A stretch of DNA of 60,320 nucleotides from contig JAFXZK010000084.1 of assembly GCA_017541265.1 (NCBI GenBank), positions 68,217 through 128,536 of the forward strand, read 5' to 3'. The position numbers and the translations under genes were made by a program. Below the pieces are notes generated by a model. That model did not search any database, was not told the DNA's origin, and saw only the letters and a program-made list of their open reading frames with translations. Shown here piece after piece: positions 47,806-56,663 of this stretch. Numbering within the stretch: the stretch's first letter is position 1; the number at the start of each line of letters is the position of its first letter. Source of the DNA: Bacteroidaceae bacterium. Its GTDB lineage: Bacteria; Bacteroidota; Bacteroidia; Bacteroidales; Bacteroidaceae.

Positions 47806-49989
47806 TCAATCTTCAATAAAAAACACGCGGCTGGCATATTCCTCCCGGAGGGGGACTTCGAGGCCGACCTCCATGAGGAAGCGACCGGTAAACCGTTTAC
47901 CTGAAAGCGAACAGGGCTTCTGGCCTACGCGGACGTTCTTCTCCGTCAAGGTGTATGTGGCATCGGGATTGAGTCCGGCCAATCGGATGCGAGGAAGCGG
48001 CTGGTCGTAGTAGTTGTCAATCTTATACACGAAAAGAACCCCTTGACGGCAGGCATCATCGACATACATCAGCGAGGAAACGCCCTTGCGGTCATAAGGT
48101 GAGATGAGGCGATAGAGGTTACCAGTCTGCACGACCTGGCGCAACTGTTTGTAGTCGGCCATACAAGTGGACGTCTGCTGACGCTCCTCGTCGGTCATAT
48201 CCTTGGGTTGCAGCTCGATACCCAGACGCCCGGACATGGCAACATCGCAGCGGAACTTGATGGGAATGACCCTGCCGCCTGTGTTCCAATACGGGCAATG
48301 ATTGATGTGACAAGCCATTGCATTTGCAGGGAAGAACATCGACGTTCCCCATTGGATATAGACGCGCTGCAAGGCATCGGTGTTGTCTGAAGTCCAGAAC
48401 TCGTCGAAATAGGGCAGCAGACCGTAGTTGGCGCGTCCGCCACCCGAGGCACAATCCTGAATCGCGATGTCGGGATATTTGGCGCGGATGCGCTGCAACG
48501 TCTTGAGCAAACCGAGGTGGTAATCGACGTAGAGGTTCTGCTGACGGTCCTTGGGCAGATAGAGCGAGCCGAAGTTCTGGATGGAGGCATTGGCATCCCA
48601 CTTGATGTATGCTATTTCAGGATTTTGAGTGAGCAGGTCATCTACAATCTTGAACACGAAGTCCTGCACCTCGGGATTGGTCATGTCGAGCACCAACTGT
48701 GTGCCACCGCGCCCCAGTTTCAGCTCGCGTCCCTTTGTCTGCAAGACCCATTCGGGATGCTGCTCATAGAGTTCGCTTTTTGTGTTCACCATCTCAGGTT
48801 CTATCCAAATGCCGAACTTGATGCCCCGTTCACGGGCTGCCTTTGTCAGTACACCGAGTCCACCCGGCAGCTTGTTCTTATCTACGACCCAATCGCCCAG
48901 ACTGGAGGTGTCGTCCTTACGTGGATACTTGTCGCCAAACCATCCGTCGTCCATTACGAAGAGTTCGCCTCCGAACTTGCTGATATCGTCCATCATGGCA
49001 ATCATGCGAGCCTCGTCGATGTCGAAGTAGAGGCCTTCCCACGAATTGAGCAGGATGTCGCCTGTCTTCATCCCTCTGTGCAGCATTCCCTCAGTACGTG
49101 CCCAGCGGTGGAAGTTACGGCTGGCTCCGCTCAAGCCTTCATTTGAGAAGGTGAGGGCGAGATGCGGCGTCTCGAACTTCTGTTTCGGGTCAAGGATGTA
49201 TTCGCTGGATTGAGGGTCGATGCCGGCATAGAAGTGGTGCTCCCTATGTGAAATGGTATTGAAGCGGAGTTCAAAGTTTCCGCTCCAGCACAAGGCAGCA
49301 CCTATGACGCGACCGCTATTCTCCTGTGGCTGTCCGTCAAGAGAGAGCATAACCTCTGGCGCATCAAGATGAGCGTTTCGCGTTCCGTCGGTATTGCGGA
49401 TGGTTTTCACGCCGCCGGTTAACGGCTCAGATGTCGGTTCTGTTTCTGCTGCCCAGTTGCCGTGCATGTGGGTAATCCACACATCACCCTGACGCAAGAC
49501 CAAATGCCCAGAATCGTAACGCTTCAGGGTGATGGCCTTCTTTTCCGCGTTTTCTATTTCCGTCCACGTCTCGATGATGTCCACACGGTCGTATGCCTTG
49601 TAGAACACCTTAACCGTGACAGGTTGCAATTTGTCCTGCATCGTGAAGATGTGAGTCTTTGAAGCAGGCTCTGCCTTCACCTCATAATCCTCCACCTTCA
49701 ACTCCAGGTTCAAATCCCCGTCGGCATGAAGCACCTGCAGGGCTGGCAGCCAGACCATATCCACCGTTCCAAAGGCAGGCAAAGCCGATGCGTTGAGGTC
49801 GACACCAGCATCGCACAGCTCTTGCAAACTGGTAACACGCGGGCCATAGTAGGCCATGCGGAGGTCCTGACCTTCTCCTGCATGCAGAATAAGCATGGTG
49901 TTTGGAGTCTCTATGCTCACATCGCCACTCCAAGCAGCGGCGCTCAATGTTCCCATTAATGGGAGCAGAAGCAGAAATAACCTTTTCAT
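47806..49989 (-). CDS. Exported GH36 alpha-galactosidase
   Basis: A 727-residue enzyme with a signal peptide (MKRLFLLLLPLMGTLSAAAWS). The N-terminal beta-supersandwich is followed by a TIM barrel with LFVMDDGWFG, FGIWIEPEMVN, the nucleophile in YIKWDANAS (D465), CASGGGRANYG and the acid/base region FWTSDNTDAL (D535). It removes alpha-1,6-galactose from galactomannan or raffinose-type sugars. The family member and its neighbours point to galactomannan. It lies 12 bp after the GH59-GH26 gene. A short repeat of CAATNTTCAATN type marks the gap to GH130. Confidence 0.93.
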   Translation of the reverse strand: MKRLFLLLLPLMGTLSAAAWSGDVSIETPNTMLILHAGEGQDLRMAYYGPRVTSLQELCDAGVDLNASALPAFGTVDMVWLPALQVLHADGDLNLELKVEDYEVKAEPASKTHIFTMQDKLQPVTVKVFYKAYDRVDIIETWTEIENAEKKAITLKRYDSGHLVLRQGDVWITHMHGNWAAETEPTSEPLTGGVKTIRNTDGTRNAHLDAPEVMLSLDGQPQENSGRVIGAALCWSGNFELRFNTISHREHHFYAGIDPQSSEYILDPKQKFETPHLALTFSNEGLSGASRNFHRWARTEGMLHRGMKTGDILLNSWEGLYFDIDEARMIAMMDDISKFGGELFVMDDGWFGDKYPRKDDTSSLGDWVVDKNKLPGGLGVLTKAARERGIKFGIWIEPEMVNTKSELYEQHPEWVLQTKGRELKLGRGGTQLVLDMTNPEVQDFVFKIVDDLLTQNPEIAYIKWDANASIQNFGSLYLPKDRQQNLYVDYHLGLLKTLQRIRAKYPDIAIQDCASGGGRANYGLLPYFDEFWTSDNTDALQRVYIQWGTSMFFPANAMACHINHCPYWNTGGRVIPIKFRCDVAMSGRLGIELQPKDMTDEERQQTSTCMADYKQLRQVVQTGNLYRLISPYDRKGVSSLMYVDDACRQGVLFVYKIDNYYDQPLPRIRLAGLNPDATYTLTEKNVRVGQKPCSLSGKRFTGRFLMEVGLEVPLREEYASRVFFIED

Positions 49990-50001
49990 GTTGCTATTTG
50001 C

Positions 50002-53000
50002 TTATTTTATTGTTTCAATGTCTTTAAGCATGAGAATCCTCTTGTCCTCGACCATCTTGCGGAAGTCGGGAGCATCCTTGGTCGATGGTGCAGGGGCAAA
50101 GTACTGATGGTGGTCGGCGTTGCGCCAGACAAGGAAGTAGCAGAGGGGATACTTCTCGATTTGCGGTTTCAACACGCGTGTCCACCAAGTTGGGTCGGGA
50201 AGATTCTGATAACCACATTCCGTGAGGGCGACAAGGCGTCCTCTCTTCTTGGCAAACTCGCAGAGCATGGTGAGGTCTTTATTGAGCGTACTGATGAAGG
50301 CACTCTCGTCACTGGACTGCTGATAGGCATCAAGGCCGATGATATCCACACGGTCATCGCCTGGATAGGAATTCATATCATCGTCTTTCATGCCGAAGTT
50401 GGGGCTCCAGCTCCATACGATGTTCGTCAAGCCGTCGGCCAGCAGTTTATCCTGCAAGCAGTTCCACAGCGCTTTGTATTCCTCGACCGTGCAGAGTCCC
50501 TTGCCCCACCAGAACCAACTGCCGCTATCCTCGTGCCAGGGACGGAAGATAAAAGGAATAGGATGGCCGTGTTCGTCTTTCAACGACTGGAGGAAAGTGG
50601 AGAGGCGCTGCATCCACATTTGGAACTTTTGATGCTGACTGCCGCCGGGTAGAATACTGCGAACGGTGCCACCATCCTTGTTGTCCCATGCAGTCCCACC
50701 CGTTAGTGGATTGCGAGGATGCCACGAGATAGTAGCGATGCCACCGCGACGCACATGTGCCAGCAACTCTTCTCGGATTCGAGCGAAGGGAACACTATCC
50801 AGACTCTTGGCGTCTCCCATCTCAATGCCGCCAAGTTCAAAGCCCATCACGGCGGGGTAGTCGTCGCATGTCGCCAATACGTCGGAATGTCCTCCAGAAG
50901 CAGAGCGGTCGTTCCAACCGAGACCATAGAAAGGATCGTCCTGATGTCCGAACATGATACCACGGGTGTTGAGGCTTTGCAGACGTTGGAGCAGCATTTC
51001 ACGACCTATACTGTGCGAGCTCACCGGGTAAAGCGGCTGTATCGTAGAAACTTTGGTTTGCGTGGCCTTTGTGCGGCCGAGGGGCACTATCTTCAAGTTA
51101 TCGAAATATGGAGTTGAGACGCGGCGCTCTTTCAAAGGAGCTATCAAGCCTGCCATGCCCCTGCTGTAATGATCCGAAGCGGCCTTTACCACTTCGATTC
51201 CATCAACGTAGCCCGTAATCTGGTCGCCCTCGAAACGCAGCTTGAGGTTATGCCATTCGAGGGCAGAGATATTGCTAAGCATAGCCTCTGCCAACGTGTA
51301 TTCTCCGCCAATCTCCACGTCCTTTCGGGCGAGGATAATGGCTTGCTGTTCCTTGTCGCCAATAAGTTCTTTCTTGTCGAGCTTTCCTCGGGTGAGGATG
51401 AGTGTTACCTTCCCCTGGTCGTCCATCTTCAGATAGTAACCCTTGGCCCAAATGCCATAGCCGGAACCCACATCACAGAGGCGACCCATTACGCCGGCCT
51501 CGTCGCCGGGATTGAGATACACGTCGGCACTTATTTCGTAGTCCTGCCAGTCGGCATCGCCCAGAATGGTGTAGTGGTGCCATTCGGGTGCCCAGCTGAG
51601 AGTATGAGAACCGACTACCTGCTGGATGCAGGTATTATCATTGAACATTGAGCATTGAACATTGAACATTGGTGCTTTAACCAGTTCGAAGCATCCTATC
51701 AAATCTGCCAAATAATGAGGCAGATAGCCCCACTCGGAGGTATTCTTGTACTGCTCGAAGTTGTCCTCGTAGGGGATGGGGAAGGGTAGGGAGGCAGGAA
51801 TGTTGTCAAACGTCCCCTTTTGTTGCCCTGTTGTTGTGGAAAGGGAATAGACGGCATTGGGCTTCAAGGTAATAGAGAAGCTACGGTTCTTGGGAGTGAT
51901 GTCCTTCAAGCGCACAAACTGTTGCAGCGAGTCGCTATACCATACACAGAGCTTACCTGTGGCAAGTCCGTCGGTCACCTCTATCTTAATCTTCTGTGCT
52001 TTCTTCGCCCCTTTCGTTTCGGCAATGATGCTGTAGTCGCCCGTCTGTGGGTCGCGTATCGTCACCATCGAACCACCATCAGGCAGATTCAGACAACCAT
52101 CGTCAATGTAGCGCCATCCTACTTTTGTGAACTGGCCGTAATGAGCATAGCCCCACAGCGCCTCGCGAACGTGGTAGTGCCCACTCCATGGCTCCTGAGC
52201 AAGGAGCATCGGTGGTTCCTTGCTATAAGGCTCCAACGGATATGTGGCACCGATGTCATACCAGTTGACGACCTTGGTTGCTCCGCTGATGATGTAGTTT
52301 TGGTTGAAGCAGTGGACGATGCTGATGAGGCAATCAAATCCCGGGAGATACACATGGTCTTCGCTGTTCCAAATGGGCTTGCCCATGTCTTCTGCCATTT
52401 TGCGTTGCTCTGGGGTAAGTTGTATTTCGCTGAACGTGTGGGCACAAACGGCGTCGAGCGCATCCTTAAGTTCCGAGTCCTCCTGCATCCGCTTGAGAAA
52501 GTCCATCTTCTGACCGCCCCAGTTACCGAAGCCATGTAGCTTTACGTCGCGAAAGCCACGTTCGTTCATGGCTCTGCGCAGATGCTTGGCGAAGTCGGCG
52601 TTCCATCCCTTCTCGTTGTGGCAGCCTAAAGCATCCAGTTCCAGGCCGTGCACCTCACGCAGTCCCTGAAGCCAATCCACGTAGTAACCCACCATATTGT
52701 CTGACCAGTAATTGCCCACCCAGGCTGGGGCACTCCACGAAGTAGCGTCAAGGGTAAGAGCCGGATTACGTCGTTTCGCCTCCTGCATCACCCACCACAT
52801 ATAGCCGCGCAGGTAGTTGTGGTCGCCCTGATAGTGGCTATGGGAGGGCATCGAACCCTGCGTACTGTTGCCGTCACCTGGCACTTCGACGAGGATTGTG
52901 CTGACGCTGGCCCCAAACATAGGCTTATAAACCATGTCCATGATCTGTGAGCGCTGAGGCTCAGGATAATCCTTCAATAATACAGAAGTGGCACCACCAC

Positions 53001-53127
53001 CATTCACAGCTCCAATGCCATCGAATTGCTTGCCTTTGGCACTGGCGCTCAACTGAATGGTCTGTGCATTGGCGTCACCAAAGAAAAGGCTCAATACTGC
53101 TCCAATAAGTAGATACCTTCTTTTCAT
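50002..53127 (-). CDS. GH59-like/LamG-like/GH26 fusion glycosidase
   Basis: A 1041-residue secreted protein. After a signal peptide, residues about 22-440 resemble GH59 galactocerebrosidase-type beta-galactosidases: FDGIGAVNGGGATSVLL, LDALGCHNEKGWN with acid/base E172, and KPIWNSEDHVY with nucleophile E256. Residues about 480-690 look like a concanavalin/LamG-like domain (YEISADVYLNPGDEAGVMGR, WHNLKLRFEGDQITGYVDG). Residues about 705-1030 are a GH26 beta-mannanase: GIMFGHQDDPFYGLGW, FRPWHEDSGSWFWWG (E866) and VALTECGYQN (E970). A short insert MFNVQCSMFN near residue 492 is encoded by ATTGAACATTGAGCATTG repeats. Two catalytic domains on one chain suggest combined attack on a mannan with beta-galactosyl or related decorations; this is inference. 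Confidence 0.85.
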   Translation of the reverse strand: MKRRYLLIGAVLSLFFGDANAQTIQLSASAKGKQFDGIGAVNGGGATSVLLKDYPEPQRSQIMDMVYKPMFGASVSTILVEVPGDGNSTQGSMPSHSHYQGDHNYLRGYMWWVMQEAKRRNPALTLDATSWSAPAWVGNYWSDNMVGYYVDWLQGLREVHGLELDALGCHNEKGWNADFAKHLRRAMNERGFRDVKLHGFGNWGGQKMDFLKRMQEDSELKDALDAVCAHTFSEIQLTPEQRKMAEDMGKPIWNSEDHVYLPGFDCLISIVHCFNQNYIISGATKVVNWYDIGATYPLEPYSKEPPMLLAQEPWSGHYHVREALWGYAHYGQFTKVGWRYIDDGCLNLPDGGSMVTIRDPQTGDYSIIAETKGAKKAQKIKIEVTDGLATGKLCVWYSDSLQQFVRLKDITPKNRSFSITLKPNAVYSLSTTTGQQKGTFDNIPASLPFPIPYEDNFEQYKNTSEWGYLPHYLADLIGCFELVKAPMFNVQCSMFNDNTCIQQVVGSHTLSWAPEWHHYTILGDADWQDYEISADVYLNPGDEAGVMGRLCDVGSGYGIWAKGYYLKMDDQGKVTLILTRGKLDKKELIGDKEQQAIILARKDVEIGGEYTLAEAMLSNISALEWHNLKLRFEGDQITGYVDGIEVVKAASDHYSRGMAGLIAPLKERRVSTPYFDNLKIVPLGRTKATQTKVSTIQPLYPVSSHSIGREMLLQRLQSLNTRGIMFGHQDDPFYGLGWNDRSASGGHSDVLATCDDYPAVMGFELGGIEMGDAKSLDSVPFARIREELLAHVRRGGIATISWHPRNPLTGGTAWDNKDGGTVRSILPGGSQHQKFQMWMQRLSTFLQSLKDEHGHPIPFIFRPWHEDSGSWFWWGKGLCTVEEYKALWNCLQDKLLADGLTNIVWSWSPNFGMKDDDMNSYPGDDRVDIIGLDAYQQSSDESAFISTLNKDLTMLCEFAKKRGRLVALTECGYQNLPDPTWWTRVLKPQIEKYPLCYFLVWRNADHHQYFAPAPSTKDAPDFRKMVEDKRILMLKDIETIK

Positions 53128-54305
53128 TTCCTTATATATTTTTTTCCATTCTTAATAAAGATTCCACGTCGGCCGTCCGTCCATGGGCACCCAAAGAGGT
53201 CATAGCTGCCAGATGGTGCGAATGTTTGCTCAGTCCGAACAGCATTTATACTTGTCTGCAACTCCTGTTTGAAGTCCTCGCGCGAGAGGACATAGTCGTT
53301 GGAGAAAGCCTCCGTCCACCAGGCGGCATTACAGTTGTTGTGGTCGGTACTTTGGAAGTCCTCGCTGTTGGGGTCTTTAGTGCGGTCGTAGTCGTACCAG
53401 GGAACGAAGAAAAGCCATTTGCTGCCAGCTTGCCACTGCTTGCTGATGGTTGGCACGCTGCCGCACTCCGTGAGTGCCACCAGCTTGTCTGGAGAGGAAT
53501 TCTTAAGAAATTTGTAACAGGTACGATAGATAGTCGCGGCGTTGCTCTTGTTATAGACATCGATGCTGACGATATCCACATACTCGTCGCCAGGATACCA
53601 CTTGTAGCCGTCGCTGTAGGGCTTGTTCCAGGCTGCTGCTGTAGTCCACACCCAGATGAGGTTGTTGAGTCCTGCATCCTGAAATCGCTGATACATCACA
53701 CGCCACAGCTCATTGCAGGCCTCGGCATTCATGCCCCACCAGAACCATTGGCCTCCCGCCTCGTGCAGAGGGCGCCACAACACGGGAATCTTGCGCTGCT
53801 TGAGCAGTTTCAGGTATGAGATGATCGTGTCCAAGTCCTTCATCATCAGCTTATATTCATCGGACTCGGGTTCAAATATCTTTCGCACGTCGAAGCTCGT
53901 CTCTCCCGCCCCTGTCCCAGGGGTACAGGTATAGTCATTGCCGTCGTTTGTTGGTACGTTCCAATGCCACATGATGGCCACGACACCTCCCTGACGGTGC
54001 CAGTTATAGACCTCCGTGACGTTCGTGTAGTCTATCCATCCGCCTTTCTTCGAGAAAGGATGGTGGATGTAGTCGAAGCAGTTCAGCGCCGGCCATTTGC
54101 CTGTATGCTGATGTACCCACTTCGCCTCATTGATGTTCCAGTTGACGTTGGCCATCGTGCCGGAGAGCGTTTTCACGCCCTCGATGTCTTTCAGGCACTG
54201 CAGTAACGCCTCTGCCTCTGCCGACAGTTGGCGGGTTTCCTGTGCTGAAATGCCACTCACAAGGAACAGCATCAGCAGGACATGCAAGAATCTCTGGCTT
54301 CGCAT
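53124..54305 (-). CDS. GH26 beta-mannanase with T9SS-like tail
   Basis: A 393-residue secreted enzyme with a signal peptide (MRSQRFLHVLLMLFLVSGISA). GH26 signatures: VAIMWHWNVP, acid/base E182 in WRPLHEAGGQWFWWG, YPGDEYVDIVSIDVY, and nucleophile E280 in LVALTECGS. It cuts internal beta-1,4-mannosidic bonds, often releasing mannobiose. The final 30 residues (GCPWTDGRRGIFIKNGKKYIRK) look like a short T9SS-type tail. Its stop overlaps the ATG of the fusion gene by 4 bp. The -7 box TATCTTTG at 54342-54349 supports the start at 54305 rather than 54368. Confidence 0.92.
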   Translation of the reverse strand: MRSQRFLHVLLMLFLVSGISAQETRQLSAEAEALLQCLKDIEGVKTLSGTMANVNWNINEAKWVHQHTGKWPALNCFDYIHHPFSKKGGWIDYTNVTEVYNWHRQGGVVAIMWHWNVPTNDGNDYTCTPGTGAGETSFDVRKIFEPESDEYKLMMKDLDTIISYLKLLKQRKIPVLWRPLHEAGGQWFWWGMNAEACNELWRVMYQRFQDAGLNNLIWVWTTAAAWNKPYSDGYKWYPGDEYVDIVSIDVYNKSNAATIYRTCYKFLKNSSPDKLVALTECGSVPTISKQWQAGSKWLFFVPWYDYDRTKDPNSEDFQSTDHNNCNAAWWTEAFSNDYVLSREDFKQELQTSINAVRTEQTFAPSGSYDLFGCPWTDGRRGIFIKNGKKYIRK

Positions 54306-54341
54306 AGTTCTATGATGTATATGATAAACAAAAAACGACAG

Positions 54342-54349
54342 CAAAGATA
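54342..54349 (-). promoter_or_regulatory. -7 box of the mannan operon
   Basis: Minus-strand TATCTTTG, 37 bp before the GH26 ATG. Five genes follow in the same direction without an evident terminator. Confidence 0.5.
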
Positions 54350-54403
54350 AGCTCTTTTCCAAATTCATGCCGACACAATTTTAACCATTGATGACACACC
54401 AGG

Positions 54404-55303
54404 TCAAATGATAATCTTTTTCTTCTGATAGTTTTCCCGGAACTCTGTCGGAGAACATCCCTTTCGTTTGCGGAACAGACGATTGAAGTTCGACAGTGTA
54501 TTGAATCCACAGTCATAGCAGATGCCCTGCACCGTGTCGGTTGAATCCACAAGTTGACGGGCTGCCATACCGATTCGCACATCCACGATGTAGTCTGACA
54601 ATGTTCGTCCTGTACGTTTATGGAAAAAGCGAGAAAAGGCAACTGGTGTCATTCCTGTTAAATCCGCTAGTGTCTCCAGACGCACGTCCTCATGGAAATG
54701 ACTGGAAATATACTCTTGTACTTTTGCTACGCGACGGCTCTCGCTGCGTGTTTCAATGCGGGCAAAAGAAGAGCTGGATAGGGTTCGTGCGTCCTCGGAC
54801 AGTGACAGGTCATAGAGTAGTTCCAAGAAATCCAGCACGGCACGGAAACCGTGTTGCTGATGTGTCAGCGCATCCAATTGTCGGTTAACCTTCATAATGG
54901 TAGGCAATGAAAAGGCAAGACCGCACTGGGCACGCTCTATCATCTTACGGATAGAGTGGAACTGGTTCTTGCCCAGTAAACTTTCCGGCAGCACATCGGA
55001 GGTGAACTGTATCGTTATTTCGCGTACATTCGTGCTGGTACACGTCCCCTGCTCCCATACATGTTCCAGGTTCGGACTGGTTATGAGCACCAGGTCGTAG
55101 TCGTTGATTACTTCGCTATGGTCACCAACCGTACGCTGTACACCTGCGGCATTAGTTAGAAAGTTAAGTTCATACTCTGGGTGACTGTGAATTGGGAAAT
55201 CAAAGGACGACTTGTGTCGGTCTGCCAAGTAGAAGCAGTCGCTGTCAGACAGAGGTGTAATCTCTCGCATCACAGGTGTTGTAGTAGAGTCTTGCTGAGT
55301 CAT
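54404..55303 (-). CDS. AraC-family transcriptional regulator
   Basis: A 299-residue regulator. The N-terminal half is a cupin-like sensing domain (FDFPIHSHPEYELNFLTNAAG, DYDLVLITSPNLEHVWEQG), and the C-terminal 100 residues carry the two AraC helix-turn-helix motifs: VRLETLADLTGMTPVAFSRFFHKRTGRTLSDYI and GICYDCGFNTLSNFNRLFRKRKGCSPTEFREN. It probably senses a mannan-derived sugar and controls the neighbouring operon. It follows the epimerase by 21 bp and ends 98 bp before the GH26 start. The ATG at 55303 is preferred to an upstream TTG. Confidence 0.92.
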   Translation of the reverse strand: MTQQDSTTTPVMREITPLSDSDCFYLADRHKSSFDFPIHSHPEYELNFLTNAAGVQRTVGDHSEVINDYDLVLITSPNLEHVWEQGTCTSTNVREITIQFTSDVLPESLLGKNQFHSIRKMIERAQCGLAFSLPTIMKVNRQLDALTHQQHGFRAVLDFLELLYDLSLSEDARTLSSSSFARIETRSESRRVAKVQEYISSHFHEDVRLETLADLTGMTPVAFSRFFHKRTGRTLSDYIVDVRIGMAARQLVDSTDTVQGICYDCGFNTLSNFNRLFRKRKGCSPTEFRENYQKKKIII

Positions 55304-55324
55304 AATGATTTGACAATTCAAAAT

Positions 55325-56605
55325 TCAAAGTTCAAAATTATCCTGCCCGTCGTACATTGTTCCTATGCGCTCTATGATTTCCAGGCACATGCGGCCATTA
55401 TGGTATGGGCATTTCCAGAAGCCGGCATGGTCATCGTCGAGGTTCACTCTGCCATCCTCGTGAATGCTCCAATACCATTCGCCATGCTCGTGGTCGATGA
55501 GTCGGTCCTTGATGTACTCCCATAATCGCAATGTCTTGTCGAAAGCCGACTTGTCGCCAAAATGCTGATAGAGATTGAAGAATCCCACGACGGCCTCTGC
55601 CTGCACCCACCAATGGCGGTCGCGGTCGAAATGCGAGCCGTCTGGCTCTCCTTCATATATCATGGAGCCGTCTGGTTGCAGCCCTTTCTCGCTCGCCAAT
55701 GCCACCTCTCTCACTATCGGCTCTACCTTATTTAATATGGCTTTGTCTCCCAGCACGAGCGCGGCTTCGTGCAAGAGCCACGAACATTCTATGTCGTGGC
55801 CGTAGCTTTCGGTGGTGCTGCGGCGCGTCCAGTCCATATCGAAGAAGAGGTCGAGGTGATGTGTCTCGGGGTTAAGAATGTGGTCGGTGAAGAGGGAAAC
55901 CAACCGTTCGACTGCGGCTGAGACCTTTCCGGCATACGCGCTTTCCGGGTTTGTTTCGCGTAACAAACGAAGCAAGTTCGTGTATGGCTCAATGACGTGC
56001 AGATGCGTGTTCTGGCTCTTCGGATAGTTCTCGTCCTTGACGGAGAGACGCATGTCCGCGATGGGTTGCCAGTCTCGAGTGCAGGCCTCGATATAGCCTC
56101 CGTAATCGTTGTCCCAAGCGTGATGCTCAATGATGTCGAAGAGTTGGACGGCCATCTGCAAAGCCTCCTCGTCTCCTGTCGCTCGGGCGTATTCCGAGAA
56201 GCCGTAAAGCATAAAGCCCTGAGCATAGAATTGTTTCTTGGTGTCAAGTGGCTGACCATCCGCCGTGACACTCCAAAACGTACCGCCAAATTCCTTGTCT
56301 ATGAAATGTGCGAGGATATAATCCTTGGTCAGCCGGGCCGCCTCAAGGCAGGCTCTGTCGTCAAGTACACGGCAGGCTGCACTGAATGTCCATAGCAAGC
56401 GGGCATAGAGGATGGCACCGCGCGGAGCATCCGCCTCTATCCGGCCCTCTCCCGTCATCCGTCCAAACCAGCCGCCCCGCTTTGTGTCAAGCATATTGTT
56501 GAGCCAGAACGGAAGGATGTTTTGAGTAAGACACTCGTGGACTTCACGACAAAGTGTTCGCAATAAAGTCTCATTTGAAGGAAAAAGGTGACTCTTTTCG
56601 GGCAT
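55325..56605 (-). CDS. Cellobiose/mannobiose 2-epimerase (AGE family)
   Basis: A 426-residue (alpha/alpha)6-barrel epimerase without a signal peptide. Blocks: LPFWLNNMLDTKRGGWFGRMTGEG, RLLWTFSAACR, FGGTFWSVTADGQPLDTKKQFYAQGFMLYGFSEYARATGD, TRRSTTESYGHDIECSWLLHEAA and RHWWVQAEAVVGFFNLY, with the conserved histidines of cellobiose 2-epimerase. It would convert beta-1,4-mannobiose to mannosylglucose, the GH130 substrate. A TATCTTTG box (56635-56642) lies 30 bp upstream. It forms a two-gene unit with the AraC regulator. Confidence 0.92.
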   Translation of the reverse strand: MPEKSHLFPSNETLLRTLCREVHECLTQNILPFWLNNMLDTKRGGWFGRMTGEGRIEADAPRGAILYARLLWTFSAACRVLDDRACLEAARLTKDYILAHFIDKEFGGTFWSVTADGQPLDTKKQFYAQGFMLYGFSEYARATGDEEALQMAVQLFDIIEHHAWDNDYGGYIEACTRDWQPIADMRLSVKDENYPKSQNTHLHVIEPYTNLLRLLRETNPESAYAGKVSAAVERLVSLFTDHILNPETHHLDLFFDMDWTRRSTTESYGHDIECSWLLHEAALVLGDKAILNKVEPIVREVALASEKGLQPDGSMIYEGEPDGSHFDRDRHWWVQAEAVVGFFNLYQHFGDKSAFDKTLRLWEYIKDRLIDHEHGEWYWSIHEDGRVNLDDDHAGFWKCPYHNGRMCLEIIERIGTMYDGQDNFEL

Positions 56606-56634
56606 AGTGAAGCGATTTCTATGTTTTCAGGGGA

Positions 56635-56642
56635 CAAAGATA
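56635..56642 (-). promoter_or_regulatory. -7 box of the epimerase-araC unit
   Basis: Minus-strand TATCTTTG 30 bp before the epimerase ATG, in the gap after the GH29 stop. Confidence 0.5.
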
Positions 56643-56663
56643 GGAATAGCACGGACTTCGACT

